Positions 1 to 8,234 of a stretch of 64,000 nucleotides of DNA are shown here, piece by piece (positions within the stretch are counted from its first letter, which is position 1; each line of letters starts with the position of its first letter). A program made the position numbers and the translations under genes. The notes below the pieces were generated by a model. That model had not been told where the DNA came from, did not search any database, and was given only the letters and a program-made list of their open reading frames with translations. The stretch is from Paeniglutamicibacter psychrophenolicus (lineage in GTDB: Bacteria > Actinomycetota > Actinomycetes > Actinomycetales > Micrococcaceae), in assembly GCF_030812255.1 (NCBI RefSeq), contig NZ_JAUSSH010000002.1, positions 558,001 through 622,000 of the forward strand, in the 5' to 3' direction.

Positions 1-141
1 GACGTGGTTGCCAAGACCGTTGCCCTGGGCGGGGCGGTCATCCAGCCCGCGGAGGATACGCCCTTCGGGCGCAACGCCGCGCTGACGGATCCCACCGGTG
101 CGGAATTCTGGATCACCCAGGACATCGGCCAGGGAAGCTAG
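1..141 (+). CDS. VOC (glyoxalase/bleomycin-resistance) family protein, C-terminal fragment
   Basis: Only the last 46 residues are in the window; the reading frame is open from base 1 and stops with TAG at 139-141. The tail has the pattern of a VOC-superfamily C-terminal half: a hydrophobic 'ALGG' turn, a TPFGRNA segment, then LTDPTGAEFWI just before the end, which is the usual closing beta-strand of glyoxalase-like proteins. Substrate and full domain structure cannot be judged because the start lies upstream. It converges with the minus-strand nitrate operon, with about 150 bases between the two stops. Confidence 0.6.
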   Translation, partial: DVVAKTVALGGAVIQPAEDTPFGRNAALTDPTGAEFWITQDIGQGS

Positions 142-289
142 CTCGGGGAACCGCCGCAACGGTTTCCCGCTTGGGGGATCCATTGACGTCGGCGCCCGTT
201 ACTTGGGGTGCGCGGCGCCGGCGCCAATGGACGGATTGGTTGCCCGCCGGGCAGCGGCAATGGAACGGGAGCGGGCCGGGGCCATCAGG

Positions 290-1798
290 CTAGGCCGGGA
301 CGGAAACCCGCAGCATCGCCTCGATCTTCCCACGGCACCCGCCGCAGCCGGTGCCCGCCCGGCAGGCCGAACCCACCTCGGCAACCGTGCCGCAGCCTTC
401 CTCCACTGCCCGGGCCACCTGGCCATGGGTGGCGCCGGTGCAGCGGCACAACTGGTCATCGGCACTTGCCGCCACGAGCGATTCGGGCATGGCCGGGTCA
501 TCGAGCCGCAACAGCGTGGAACGATCCCGGGGCAGCGTGCTGCCCCGTTCGAAGGCCAGTACCAGCTCGGCGCCGGTGCGCGGCAACCCGATCGCCAGGA
601 ACCCGGTGAGCACCTCGTCCTCGGTGACCAGCTTCAGGTACTGGCCCGCCCGCGGATCGGCAAACACGCTCACCCGGGCCCGGCCCTCCTCCCACGGGCC
701 GGCCATCACGTTCCCGGCAACCACCAGCTCCAGGCCCAGGCCCTTGAGCATCAACACGTTTGAGGACCCCCGGGCCGGTGCCGCGGTGCCGGGATCCAGC
801 GGGCGGCTCGGCTCGCCGGGGGCCGGGGCCCGGTGCTTGAGCAGGAACTCGGCCAGCCAGGCGGCCTGCGCCCAGCCCGGCGCCAACAGGCCGGCCGGCG
901 CCGCCCCGGCAACCTCGGCGCAGTCGCCCAGGGCGAAGACCCGGTTCTCGGTGTCGGCCACCAGGTGCTCGTTGGTCTGGATGCCCCTGCCCACCTTCAA
1001 CCCGCAGCCGGCGGCCAGCTCGGTGCGTGCGCGAACCCCGCAGGAGATCAGCAGTGCGTCGCCGGCGATCTCCCCGTGGTCCTCGGTCGCCAGCGCGGTG
1101 AACCCGGATGGGGTCCGCCGCACGGCGGTGGCCCTGACCCCGGAAACGACCTCGACGCCGGCAGCACGCAGGGAACGGGCCAACAGCATCCCGCCATCGG
1201 CGTCCACGGCACGGCCCAGCGGGGCCGCTCCGTGGTGCACCAGCACGGGACGGTGCCCGGCCTCGGCCATGGCCAGGGCGGCCTCGATGCCCAGGATTCC
1301 GCCGCCGAGCACCAAGACCCGGCCCCCGGAAACGAGCACCCGGTTCAGTGCAGCCGCGTCCTCGAGGGTGCGCAGCGCCATGACGCCGGCGGGCAGGTTG
1401 GCCTCGGCATGCGGTGCGAAGTCCAGCCCGTTCAGTGTCGGGACCACCGGGCGGGCGCCGGTGGCGAACACCAGCCTGTCGTAGGCCAGGGTCCTGCCCG
1501 AGTCCAGGAAGACCAGCCGCCGCGAGCGATCCACCCGCGTGACGGTTTCCCCCAGGTGCAGCCCGACGCCCGCCTCGGCCAGTCGCAACGGGTCGATCAT
1601 CCCCAGGTGCCCGGCGGGAGTCGCACCGGCTGCCACCTCGGCCAGCAGCACGCGGTTGTAGGCGGCGTGTTCCTCGGCGGAAACGACGTCGAGGGTGAAC
1701 AAGCCGTCGGCAAGGCCCGGAAGCAGGCCCTCGATCAGCGATGCTGCGACAGGGCCGAAGCCAATGACGAGAAGGCGTTCGCGGATTTTCTGGCTCAT
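290..1798 (-). CDS. FAD/NAD(P)-dependent oxidoreductase with C-terminal BFD-like [2Fe-2S] domain (nitrate reductase electron-transfer subunit)
   Basis: 502 residues. The N-terminus opens with a FAD-binding Rossmann segment (VIGFGPVAAS, about residues 12-21); a second glycine-rich nucleotide motif (VLGGGILGIEAA) lies near residues 160-175, and ALGDCAEV is the usual second FAD contact. The last 56 residues carry a cysteine-rich module (CRCTG, then CRAGTGCGGC) that matches a BFD-like [2Fe-2S] domain. The layout is that of the NADH-oxidising subunit feeding electrons to assimilatory nitrate reductase, or of the N-terminal part of NirB. It overlaps the catalytic subunit upstream by 4 bases (ATGA), so the two are probably translationally coupled. 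No siroheme nitrite reductase domain is present. Role in nitrate reduction is inferred from the operon. Confidence 0.8.
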   Translation of the reverse strand: MSQKIRERLLVIGFGPVAASLIEGLLPGLADGLFTLDVVSAEEHAAYNRVLLAEVAAGATPAGHLGMIDPLRLAEAGVGLHLGETVTRVDRSRRLVFLDSGRTLAYDRLVFATGARPVVPTLNGLDFAPHAEANLPAGVMALRTLEDAAALNRVLVSGGRVLVLGGGILGIEAALAMAEAGHRPVLVHHGAAPLGRAVDADGGMLLARSLRAAGVEVVSGVRATAVRRTPSGFTALATEDHGEIAGDALLISCGVRARTELAAGCGLKVGRGIQTNEHLVADTENRVFALGDCAEVAGAAPAGLLAPGWAQAAWLAEFLLKHRAPAPGEPSRPLDPGTAAPARGSSNVLMLKGLGLELVVAGNVMAGPWEEGRARVSVFADPRAGQYLKLVTEDEVLTGFLAIGLPRTGAELVLAFERGSTLPRDRSTLLRLDDPAMPESLVAASADDQLCRCTGATHGQVARAVEEGCGTVAEVGSACRAGTGCGGCRGKIEAMLRVSVPA

Positions 1799-3963
1799 GA
1801 TTCATCTCCCAGGGCGTGCAGCGACACCGAAGCGTTCTTGAATGCGGGCATGGCGCTGACCGGGTCCACCGCCGAATCGGTCAGCAGGTTGGCGTTCTGC
1901 TCCCCGGCAAAGTGGAAGGGCAGGAACACGGTGTCCAGGCGCACGGCGGTGGTGAGGCTGGCCCGGGCCACCACTTCGCCGCGCCCGTTGCGCACCGCGA
2001 CGCGTTGGCCCTCGGCGATGCCGTGGGCGCGCGCGGTGGCGGGGTGGATTTCCAGGCGCGCCCCGGGAGCCGCGCCTGCCAGTTCGGCGACCCGGCGGGT
2101 CTGTGTCCCGGATTGGTAGTGCTCCAGCAGCCGCCCGGTGACCAGGGCCAGCTGCCCGGCGGTGTGCAGCGGCTCGCCGGAGGTTCCGGGGAACACCGGG
2201 ACGAACCGGGCCCGGGCATCGGGGTGCGCGAAGCCGTCCAGGAAGAGCCTCGGGGTGCCCGAGCGCTGCCCCGGGATGCGGGACACGGCGTGCTCGGTCG
2301 AGCAGGGCCAGTACACCGCGGCCCCGGCGTCGAGGTCGTCCCAGTCGACACCCGAGTAGTCGGCCAGGCCTCCCGCGGAGGCGAGGCGCAGTTCCTCGAA
2401 CACCTCGCGGGCGTCGGCCGAGAACGTGCCGGGGGACTCCAGCCGCCTGGCAAGTTCGGCCAGGATCCACAATTCCCCGCGTGTCCCAGTCGGTGCTTCC
2501 AGGGCCTTGCGCCGGCGCAGCACCCGTCCCTCGAGATTGGTCATGGTGCCCTCCTCCTCGGCCCACTGCAGCACCGGAAGGACCAGGTCGGCCTCGGCCG
2601 CGGTTTCCGAGAGGAAGAAGTCGCAGACCACCAGGAAATCCAGGCGGCGCAGGCCGGCCAGGACCTTGGATGCGTCGGGGGAGGAGAGCACGGGGTTGGA
2701 ACCGTGCACCATGAGCATGCGTGCCCCGGACTCGGTGCCCAGGGTGTGCAGCAGCTCGGTGGCGGGGATGCCGGGGCCGGGAATCGTCTCCGGGTCCACG
2801 CCCCACACCTTGGCAACATGTGCGCGGTCGGCGGGATCGGTGATCTTGCGGTAGCCGGGCAGCTGGTCGGCTTTTTGCCCGTGCTCCCGGCCGCCTTGGC
2901 CGTTGCCCTGCCCGGTGATGGTTCCGAACCCTCCACCGAGGGTTCCGGGCAATCCGAGCAGCAGGGCGATGTTGATGGCCGCGGTGGTGGTGTCGGTGCC
3001 ATTGGCATGCTGTTCGACCCCGCGCCCGGTCAGGATGAACACGCCCCCGCCACCGCCCTTCGCGGCGTCAGCGGTGGCGGCCAGCGCGCGGGCGGTGCGC
3101 CGGATCTCGGTTGCAGGGACGCCGGTGGCGGCGGCAACGCGTTCGGGCCACCACCCGGCAACCGAGGCACGCAGTCCCGGCAGACCGTTGGTGCGCTTCG
3201 CCAGGTAGCGGTCGTCAACCAGGTTCTCGGCCAACAGCACGTGGGCCAGCCCCAGCAGCAGCTGCAGGTCGGTGCCGGGGGTGGGCTGCAGGTGCCGGCC
3301 GGATCCGTCGGCGCACAGTCCGGCGGTGGGGGAGCGGCGCGGGTCGACCACGATCAGCCCGCCGCAGGCCCGGGCGTGCTCCAGGTGGCGGACAAACGGC
3401 GGCATGGTCTCGGCGACGTTGGAGCCCAGCATCAGGATCATCGAGGCGGCATCCAGGTCCGCCAGCGGGAAGGGCAGGCCGCGGTCCAGGCCGAAGGCCC
3501 GGTTGCCGGCGGCGGCCGCGGAGGACATGCAGAAGCGTCCGTTGTAGTCGATGCGGGAGGTGCCCAGGGCCAGGCGGGCGAACTTCCCCAGCTGGTAGGC
3601 CTTCTCGTTGGTCAGCCCGCCGGCGCCGAAGACCGCCACCGCGTCGGCCCCGTGTTCCCGGCGAATGTCCGCCGCGCGCTGCGCCAGCATGTCCAGGGCC
3701 TCGTCCCAGCCGATCGGTTCGAAGCTGCCGTCTTCAGCGCGGCGCAGCGGGGTGCGCAGGCGTTCGGGGTGGTTGAGCAGGTTCCCCGCGCTGTATCCCT
3801 TGCGGCACAGGGCGCCGCCGTTGGTCTCGAAGTCGCGGCCGGCCAACAGCACCGGCTCGCGCGCCTCGACGCCCGGGCCGGGGTCCAGGCTGATGCCGCA
3901 TTGCAGGGCGCAATAGGGGCAGTGCGTGGGCGTGGTCCTGGTGTCAACGGCTGAGGATGCCAT
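1795..3963 (-). CDS. nasA: Assimilatory nitrate reductase catalytic subunit (molybdopterin oxidoreductase)
   Basis: 722 residues. Residues 15-22 are CPYCALQC, the start of the N-terminal [4Fe-4S] cysteine set of molybdopterin-bisMGD reductases, and GALCRKGYSAGNLL supplies the fourth cysteine. NGRFCMSSAAAA near residue 145 carries the cysteine that binds molybdenum in Nas/Nap-type enzymes. The C-terminal part (about 600-720) is the molydop-binding barrel (LVTGRLLEHYQSGTQTRR). There is no twin-arginine signal peptide, so it should be cytoplasmic and assimilatory rather than periplasmic. Length fits the Nas family. The ATG start directly abuts the stop of the NarK-like transporter gene upstream, and its own stop overlaps the next gene, giving a tight transporter-reductase-electron donor operon. 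Confidence 0.88.
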   Translation of the reverse strand: MASSAVDTRTTPTHCPYCALQCGISLDPGPGVEAREPVLLAGRDFETNGGALCRKGYSAGNLLNHPERLRTPLRRAEDGSFEPIGWDEALDMLAQRAADIRREHGADAVAVFGAGGLTNEKAYQLGKFARLALGTSRIDYNGRFCMSSAAAAGNRAFGLDRGLPFPLADLDAASMILMLGSNVAETMPPFVRHLEHARACGGLIVVDPRRSPTAGLCADGSGRHLQPTPGTDLQLLLGLAHVLLAENLVDDRYLAKRTNGLPGLRASVAGWWPERVAAATGVPATEIRRTARALAATADAAKGGGGGVFILTGRGVEQHANGTDTTTAAINIALLLGLPGTLGGGFGTITGQGNGQGGREHGQKADQLPGYRKITDPADRAHVAKVWGVDPETIPGPGIPATELLHTLGTESGARMLMVHGSNPVLSSPDASKVLAGLRRLDFLVVCDFFLSETAAEADLVLPVLQWAEEEGTMTNLEGRVLRRRKALEAPTGTRGELWILAELARRLESPGTFSADAREVFEELRLASAGGLADYSGVDWDDLDAGAAVYWPCSTEHAVSRIPGQRSGTPRLFLDGFAHPDARARFVPVFPGTSGEPLHTAGQLALVTGRLLEHYQSGTQTRRVAELAGAAPGARLEIHPATARAHGIAEGQRVAVRNGRGEVVARASLTTAVRLDTVFLPFHFAGEQNANLLTDSAVDPVSAMPAFKNASVSLHALGDES

Positions 3964-5358
3964 CTAGATGCTCCGCCCGGCAAAGGCTGTGCCGCGGCGG
4001 ATATAGCAGAACCAGAGAAGGAACATCAGGGCCGCGTAGAGGGCCACGAACAGGACGAAGGCCGCGGTGTAGGAACCGGACGTGGACAGGGAGAGCCCGA
4101 GCGCCTGCGGGATCAGGAATCCGCCGTAGGCGCCGATGGCGGAGATCAGCCCGAGCGCCGCGGCGCCCTTGCGTGCCGCCGAGACGTTGCCGGTGGCGGT
4201 TCCTGCACGCAGTGCGAAGACGATGGGGATCATCCGGTAGGTCGAGCCGTTGCCGATGCCGCTGGCGGCGAAGAGCACCAGGAACAGGGACAGGAAGACC
4301 CAGAAGTTTGCCGCCGGAAGGATCATGACCACGGCCAGGGTCACCAGGCCCATGACTCCCAGGGCGCCCAGGGTGATGCGCGCCCCGCCGTGCCTGTCGG
4401 CAAGCTTGCCGCCGGCGGGCCGGGCGAGGGAACCGACCAGCGGGCCGAGGAAGGCCAGGGAGAGTGCCGCGGTGCCCAGGGCGAAGGTGGAGTAGTCCGG
4501 GAAGGTGTCACGGATGAGCTTGGGGAAGACCGCGGAGAATCCGATGAAGGAGCCGAAGGTGCCGATGTACAGGGCGGCGATGATCCACAGGTGCGGTTCC
4601 TTCAGGCAGGCCAGGGCACCGCGGACATCTGAACGGGCGTTGGACAGGTTGTGCATGTTGCGCTTGGCGCCCCAGGCGGCCAGCAGGATCAGCGGGATCC
4701 AGATCAGCCCGGCCAGCGGAAGTTGCAGCGAACCCGCGGCGAAGACGGTGATGGCGATGGGCACCAGCAGCTGGGCCACGGCCGCACCGAGGTTGCCGCC
4801 GGCGGCGTTCAGGCCCAGCGCCCAGCCCTTCTGCGAGGCGGGGAAGAAGTAGGTGATGTTGGCCATCGAGGAGGCGAAGTTGCCGCCGCCGAATCCCGCA
4901 AGGCCCGCCAGGGTCAGCAGCACCCAGAAGGGGGTGGCGGGGTTCGAGACCGCCAGGGCCAGGCCGCCGGCGGGTATCAGCAGCAACAGCGCCGAGACAA
5001 TGGTCCAGTTGCGTCCGCCGAAGCGCGCGACCATGAAGGTGTAGGGAATCCGCAGCGTGGCACCGACCAGGCTGGGCATCGAGATCAGCCAGAAGAGCTG
5101 GCCGTTGTCCAGATCGAATCCTGCGGCCGGCAGGTAGACGGCGACGACGGCGAAGAGCTGCCAGACCACGAAGCCCAGGAATTCGGCGAAGATCGACCAG
5201 CGAAGATTGGTGCGGGCGGTGGCCCTGCCGATGCCCTCCCAGAATGCCGGGTTTTCCGCATCCCAGTTGTGTACCCAGCGTCCCGGACCCATCTCGAGAC
5301 CGGTGTGCGTGGTCGGCATGCCCGTGCGATGTTGTTCTTGTTCTAGCTGTGCGCTCAA
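3964..5358 (-). CDS. narK: Nitrate/nitrite transporter, NarK/NasA-type MFS
   Basis: 464 residues with about 12 hydrophobic segments. The first loop contains the G-x-x-x-D/N-x-x-x-G-type MFS pattern and a glycine-rich nitrate signature is visible (GLAGFGGGNFASSM, about residue 160, and a second ASGIGNGSTYRM, about residue 350), as in NarK/NrtP nitrate porters. The chosen start is TTG at 5356-5358, preceded ten bases upstream by GAGGGG; the next in-frame ATG is 12 codons in. It is the first gene of the nitrate operon, so it should import nitrate (or export nitrite) for the reductase encoded immediately downstream. Which direction and ion it prefers cannot be told from sequence. Confidence 0.87.
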   Translation of the reverse strand: MSAQLEQEQHRTGMPTTHTGLEMGPGRWVHNWDAENPAFWEGIGRATARTNLRWSIFAEFLGFVVWQLFAVVAVYLPAAGFDLDNGQLFWLISMPSLVGATLRIPYTFMVARFGGRNWTIVSALLLLIPAGGLALAVSNPATPFWVLLTLAGLAGFGGGNFASSMANITYFFPASQKGWALGLNAAGGNLGAAVAQLLVPIAITVFAAGSLQLPLAGLIWIPLILLAAWGAKRNMHNLSNARSDVRGALACLKEPHLWIIAALYIGTFGSFIGFSAVFPKLIRDTFPDYSTFALGTAALSLAFLGPLVGSLARPAGGKLADRHGGARITLGALGVMGLVTLAVVMILPAANFWVFLSLFLVLFAASGIGNGSTYRMIPIVFALRAGTATGNVSAARKGAAALGLISAIGAYGGFLIPQALGLSLSTSGSYTAAFVLFVALYAALMFLLWFCYIRRGTAFAGRSI

Positions 5359-5770
5359 GGCGTCTCGTCCCCTCTTACCTGGTGGCTGATGCCTTAAGCA
5401 TCCCGGGGAGAGGTTTCACCTGGCCGCACTTGGTGTTGCGGGAAGCGAACATGTGGATCACCGCGGAGCCTGGGCGAGGGAGGAAGCGGAAACCTGCCAG
5501 AAACACGCGCACCCGGGGGCAGTGGACGAATGTTTCCACGGCGGTATCCAGCGGGCCTGGCCCCGGCAGCAGCGTATGGCCACCGGTGCATCGACCCTCC
5601 AACGCAAGGTCGCGGGGTGGCCACGTGGGCGGATTTCGAACCGGGCGACCTACTCCGCGGAGCCGAGCGTGAGATGCGCAACAAGGTAATGCGATGCGGT
5701 GCCGTATCGGAATTTTTCCGTGAATCACCTGTGTTGGGCACCGTACACAGCCCATACGTTTGGAGAATTC
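5359..5770. other. Intergenic region upstream of the nitrate operon and of the DoxX relic
   Basis: About 410 bases between the divergent narK-like gene and the DoxX-like relic. It should contain the nitrate operon promoter on the minus strand. I could not find a convincing GlnR box or -35/-10 pair by eye. The segment next to narK has the GAGGGG ribosome site used by its TTG start. No ORF in it looks coding. Confidence 0.4.
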
Positions 5771-5983
5771 ATGTAGATCGCACTTTGGATCGTCACCGCA
5801 ATCTTTGCCGCCCTCTGCGCCATGGCCGGCACCATGAAGGTCATCAAGCCCTACCGCGACATCCGTTCACAGATGGAGTGGGTCGAGACGATGACTCCGG
5901 CGCAGTCCAAGGGCATCGGGATCGACGAGGCCCTTGGCGCGATTGGCATAGTCCTGCTGGCAGCCTTGAGAATTGCACCCTGA
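5771..5983 (+). pseudogene. DoxX-like membrane protein, decayed
   Basis: An ATG at 5771, preceded by a TGGAG ribosome site, is followed at once by a TAG stop at codon 2. Beyond the stop the frame stays open for 68 codons and reads as the first half of a DoxX-family membrane protein: a hydrophobic helix (IALWIVTAIFAALCAMAG), MKVIKPY, then MEWVETMTPAQSKGIG and a second helix beginning EALGAIGIVLLAAL, ending at TGA 5981-5983. DoxX proteins are about 120 residues with four helices, so the C-terminal half is missing. Two independent lesions (nonsense at codon 2 and truncation) indicate a dead gene. It sits at the edge of the less GC-rich AbiE-like segment, which suggests loss linked to an insertion there. 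Confidence 0.7.
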
Positions 5984-6134
5984 CGCACCCCCTATCGCGG
6001 CATTCGGTCCAACGGAATCGGACGACGATCCGTTGGTTGAATCCGCGTCGGGGATCGGTGAGTTCGTGCCGGCGGTGGGTATCCAACCGGAAGCCTTGGC
6101 AAGTGGTGCCTATAGGCGACGAACTGTTCCAAAT

Positions 6135-6181
6135 GTTCAGGTAATTGAACCATTCCGTTACGTGCGGAAACTTGTTATTAT
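6135..6181 (+). promoter_or_regulatory. Probable leaderless promoter and operator of the AbiE-like pair
   Basis: TATTAT at 6176-6181 is a good -10 hexamer, with TTCCGT at 6153-6158 as a weak -35 at 17 bases. Transcription would begin about 7 bases downstream, at the ATG at 6188, so the mRNA is likely leaderless; no ribosome-binding site is present. An inverted repeat GTTCA-N6-TGAAC lies at 6135-6150, just above the -35, and a further TGAAC follows the -10. AbiEi antitoxins are known to repress their own operon by binding inverted repeats, so this is a candidate autoregulatory site. Confidence 0.45.
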
Positions 6182-6187
6182 CTGAAC

Positions 6188-7279
6188 ATGGACGAAGAAA
6201 CAAATAAGATGGCACCCCCTCAAGGGGCAGAAGAGCTACTAACGATGGCGACATCCATACTCCGCGATCGGTTGCCCTTGGACTGGTCAATCACCAACTT
6301 CTCGGACGTCTCGAAGGCCGATAACGCCATTGCAGACTTGATCCTCGAAGCACCGGACGGGCATCGTGCAGAGATCCAAATTGATGTACGGTCGCGGTTC
6401 GAGCCACGGGATGTGGCATCTGTTTCGGAAACCATCTCACGGAACAAGAACTCCGATGCTGGAAACATCGACATGGTGGTGACCCGGTACCTCGCCAAAT
6501 CGACTCGGGATCGATTGTCGGAAGCGGGGGTCTCATATATTGATCTAACTGGGAACATCTGTCTCAGGTCGAACAAACCTGCATTATTCATCTCAGATCG
6601 TGGTGCTGACAGTGATCCATGGCGTGGGCCGGGACGCCCACTAGGGACGCTTAAGGGAGCTCCTGCCGCCAGAGTTGTTCGAGCGCTTCTGGACTTTCCG
6701 GGCCCGTGGAAGATTCGTGAGCTGGTGGACATCTCAAAGGCTTCAACAGGTTCGGTCTACAGAGTGGTCGAGTTCCTTGAAAACGAAGCGCTACTTGTGC
6801 GCACGGAGGACCGCAGCATTTTGGTTCCTGAGTGGCCACGATTGCTTCGAAGATGGAGCGAGGACTACCAGTTCCTGCGATCCAACCGTGTAACCCGGTG
6901 GAACGCGCCCCGGGGGATTGAAGCGTTTCTGGAGAAAGTAGCGGGAAATAAATCTGGGGAATACGCCGTCACTGGTTCCATTGCTGCAGCGAACTGGGAA
7001 GCGTATGCACCCGCAAGATCGGCCATGGTTTACTGCCAGGATTCACAACAACTTGCTGAGGAAAACGGATTGCGTCCTGCAGAGTCGGGTGTCAATGTCC
7101 TCTTGGCTCAGCCGGCAAACGACGTAGTTTTTGAACGCAGGGTCGCACGAAGTGACGGACTTCTGCTGGCCGCCCCGACCCAAACAGCAGTAGATCTCAT
7201 GACCGGTCCGGGGCGAGCACCATCGGAAGCGGAAGAACTCTTGAACTGGATGATGAAAAATGAGCAGTCATGGCGATAA
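6188..7279 (+). CDS. AbiEi-like antitoxin / winged-helix protein of an AbiE-type module
   Basis: 363 residues, no signal peptide. Residues 160-205 form a winged helix-turn-helix (AARVVRALLDF, then IRELVDISKASTGSVYRVVEFLE), the DNA-binding part. Residues 45-130 have an alternating beta/alpha pattern (ADLILEA, AEIQIDV, IDMVVTRYLA, YIDLTGNICL) that resembles a degenerate restriction-nuclease-like core, with E62-x-Q64 in place of ExK. The C-terminal third (YAVTGSIAAANWEAYAP onward) resembles the AbiEi C-terminal region. It overlaps by 20 bases with a nucleotidyltransferase gene, the arrangement of type IV AbiEi/AbiEii systems. Codon use is visibly less GC-rich than flanking genes, a sign of transfer. 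Function as antitoxin is inferred from family and context. Confidence 0.65.
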   Translation: MDEETNKMAPPQGAEELLTMATSILRDRLPLDWSITNFSDVSKADNAIADLILEAPDGHRAEIQIDVRSRFEPRDVASVSETISRNKNSDAGNIDMVVTRYLAKSTRDRLSEAGVSYIDLTGNICLRSNKPALFISDRGADSDPWRGPGRPLGTLKGAPAARVVRALLDFPGPWKIRELVDISKASTGSVYRVVEFLENEALLVRTEDRSILVPEWPRLLRRWSEDYQFLRSNRVTRWNAPRGIEAFLEKVAGNKSGEYAVTGSIAAANWEAYAPARSAMVYCQDSQQLAEENGLRPAESGVNVLLAQPANDVVFERRVARSDGLLLAAPTQTAVDLMTGPGRAPSEAEELLNWMMKNEQSWR

Positions 7280-8099
7280 CACCCAAGACCTGATGGTCAT
7301 GACGCGGGCGACGCTCCTCGATGCTTTGGAAGCTTTGCGAGAACACCGGGAATCAGTCATTGTGATCGGCGCACAGGCAATCTATCTGCGTACTGGCGGC
7401 TTGGATGTAGCCTTGGCCGAGTCGACAAAAGACAGCGATATGGCAATTGACCCGCGGTCGCTTGGACGCGACCCGTTGGTCGAAGCAGCAATGAGAAACG
7501 GTGGTTTCCTTCCATCGGCGAATAAGCAGCCCGGCGCTTGGGTGAGCGCCAACGGAATTCCGGTGGATCTAATGGTTCCACAGGCATTTGCTGGAGCGAA
7601 TCGTCGGAGCGCAAACATTCCTCCACACGACGCCAATGCCTTCCGAAACGCTCGTGGATTGGAAGCTGCCCTTGTCGATTGGGACAAAATGGACATTACA
7701 GCGATCGATCCGGCGGACGACCGAACCATTAACGTCAAAGTTGCGGGGCCCGGCGCATTGTTGGTTGCGAAGCTCCATAAAATCGCAGAACGCGTGAATA
7801 CACCGCATCGGCTCAACGATAAGGACGCACACGATATCTATCGGCTGCTCAGGGCCACCGAGACCGAAACGCTTGCAACGATCATTTCGAAACTTCTAGA
7901 AAATGAGCTTTCTACTAAAGTTACTCGCGAGTCCCTAGATTCTCTACGAGAACTTTTTGCACTAGGGCCCGATGCTCTGGGCTCAAAGATGGCGGGCCGC
8001 GCAGAAGAAGGCATCGGTGAACCGGAACAAGTGTCTGTATCAGTTAGCTTCCTCGCGCAAGATCTGCTCGATGAATTGATGCCGTACCCCGGCGATTGA
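7260..8099 (+). CDS. AbiEii-like nucleotidyltransferase toxin
   Basis: 279 residues. The N-terminal part has a minimal nucleotidyltransferase pattern: VIVIGAQAIYLRTG at 33-46 (the G-[GS]-x-A helix region of this family) followed by TKDSDMAID, where D58 and D60 would be the metal-binding D-x-D pair. LLVAKLHKIAERV and the K-D-A-H-D segment near 185 are typical of the C-terminal half of AbiEii/JHP933-like proteins. The start at 7260 lies inside the upstream gene; an ATG at codon 12 or 14 is also possible, and would reduce the overlap. In AbiE systems this protein is the growth-inhibiting partner, acting on RNA. Catalytic residues look intact, so it may be active. Confidence 0.65.
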   Translation: MSSHGDNTQDLMVMTRATLLDALEALREHRESVIVIGAQAIYLRTGGLDVALAESTKDSDMAIDPRSLGRDPLVEAAMRNGGFLPSANKQPGAWVSANGIPVDLMVPQAFAGANRRSANIPPHDANAFRNARGLEAALVDWDKMDITAIDPADDRTINVKVAGPGALLVAKLHKIAERVNTPHRLNDKDAHDIYRLLRATETETLATIISKLLENELSTKVTRESLDSLRELFALGPDALGSKMAGRAEEGIGEPEQVSVSVSFLAQDLLDELMPYPGD

Positions 8100-8162
8100 A
8101 TGCAGCGGCGATATGCATCATGGCAACCGGCCCGCTCTATATGTTTTCCGTTTACGGGGAGT

Positions 8163-8214
8163 ACACAAGCCAATGGCCGCATCCGATGAATCGGATGCGG
8201 CCATTGGCTTGTGT
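8163..8214. terminator. Perfect 24-bp hairpin terminator
   Basis: Bases 8163-8186 and 8191-8214 are exact reverse complements with a 4-base loop, and the plus-strand copy runs into a TTTTT stretch at 8214-8218. It lies between the converging AbiEii-like gene and purB and should stop transcription from the left; it may also serve purB in the other direction. It is unusually long and perfect. Confidence 0.85.
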
Positions 8215-8234
8215 TTTTGTGTTTGTTCGAGTGA

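Noticed and set aside
1816-3954. A 712-codon plus-strand ORF opposite the nitrate reductase gene
   Set aside because: Gly/Gln/Arg-rich composition without motifs; a GC-bias shadow of the real gene on the other strand.
5973-6185. A 70-codon ORF between the DoxX relic and the AbiE-like pair
   Set aside because: No ribosome site, no recognisable pattern, and it overlaps the putative promoter of the AbiE-like genes.
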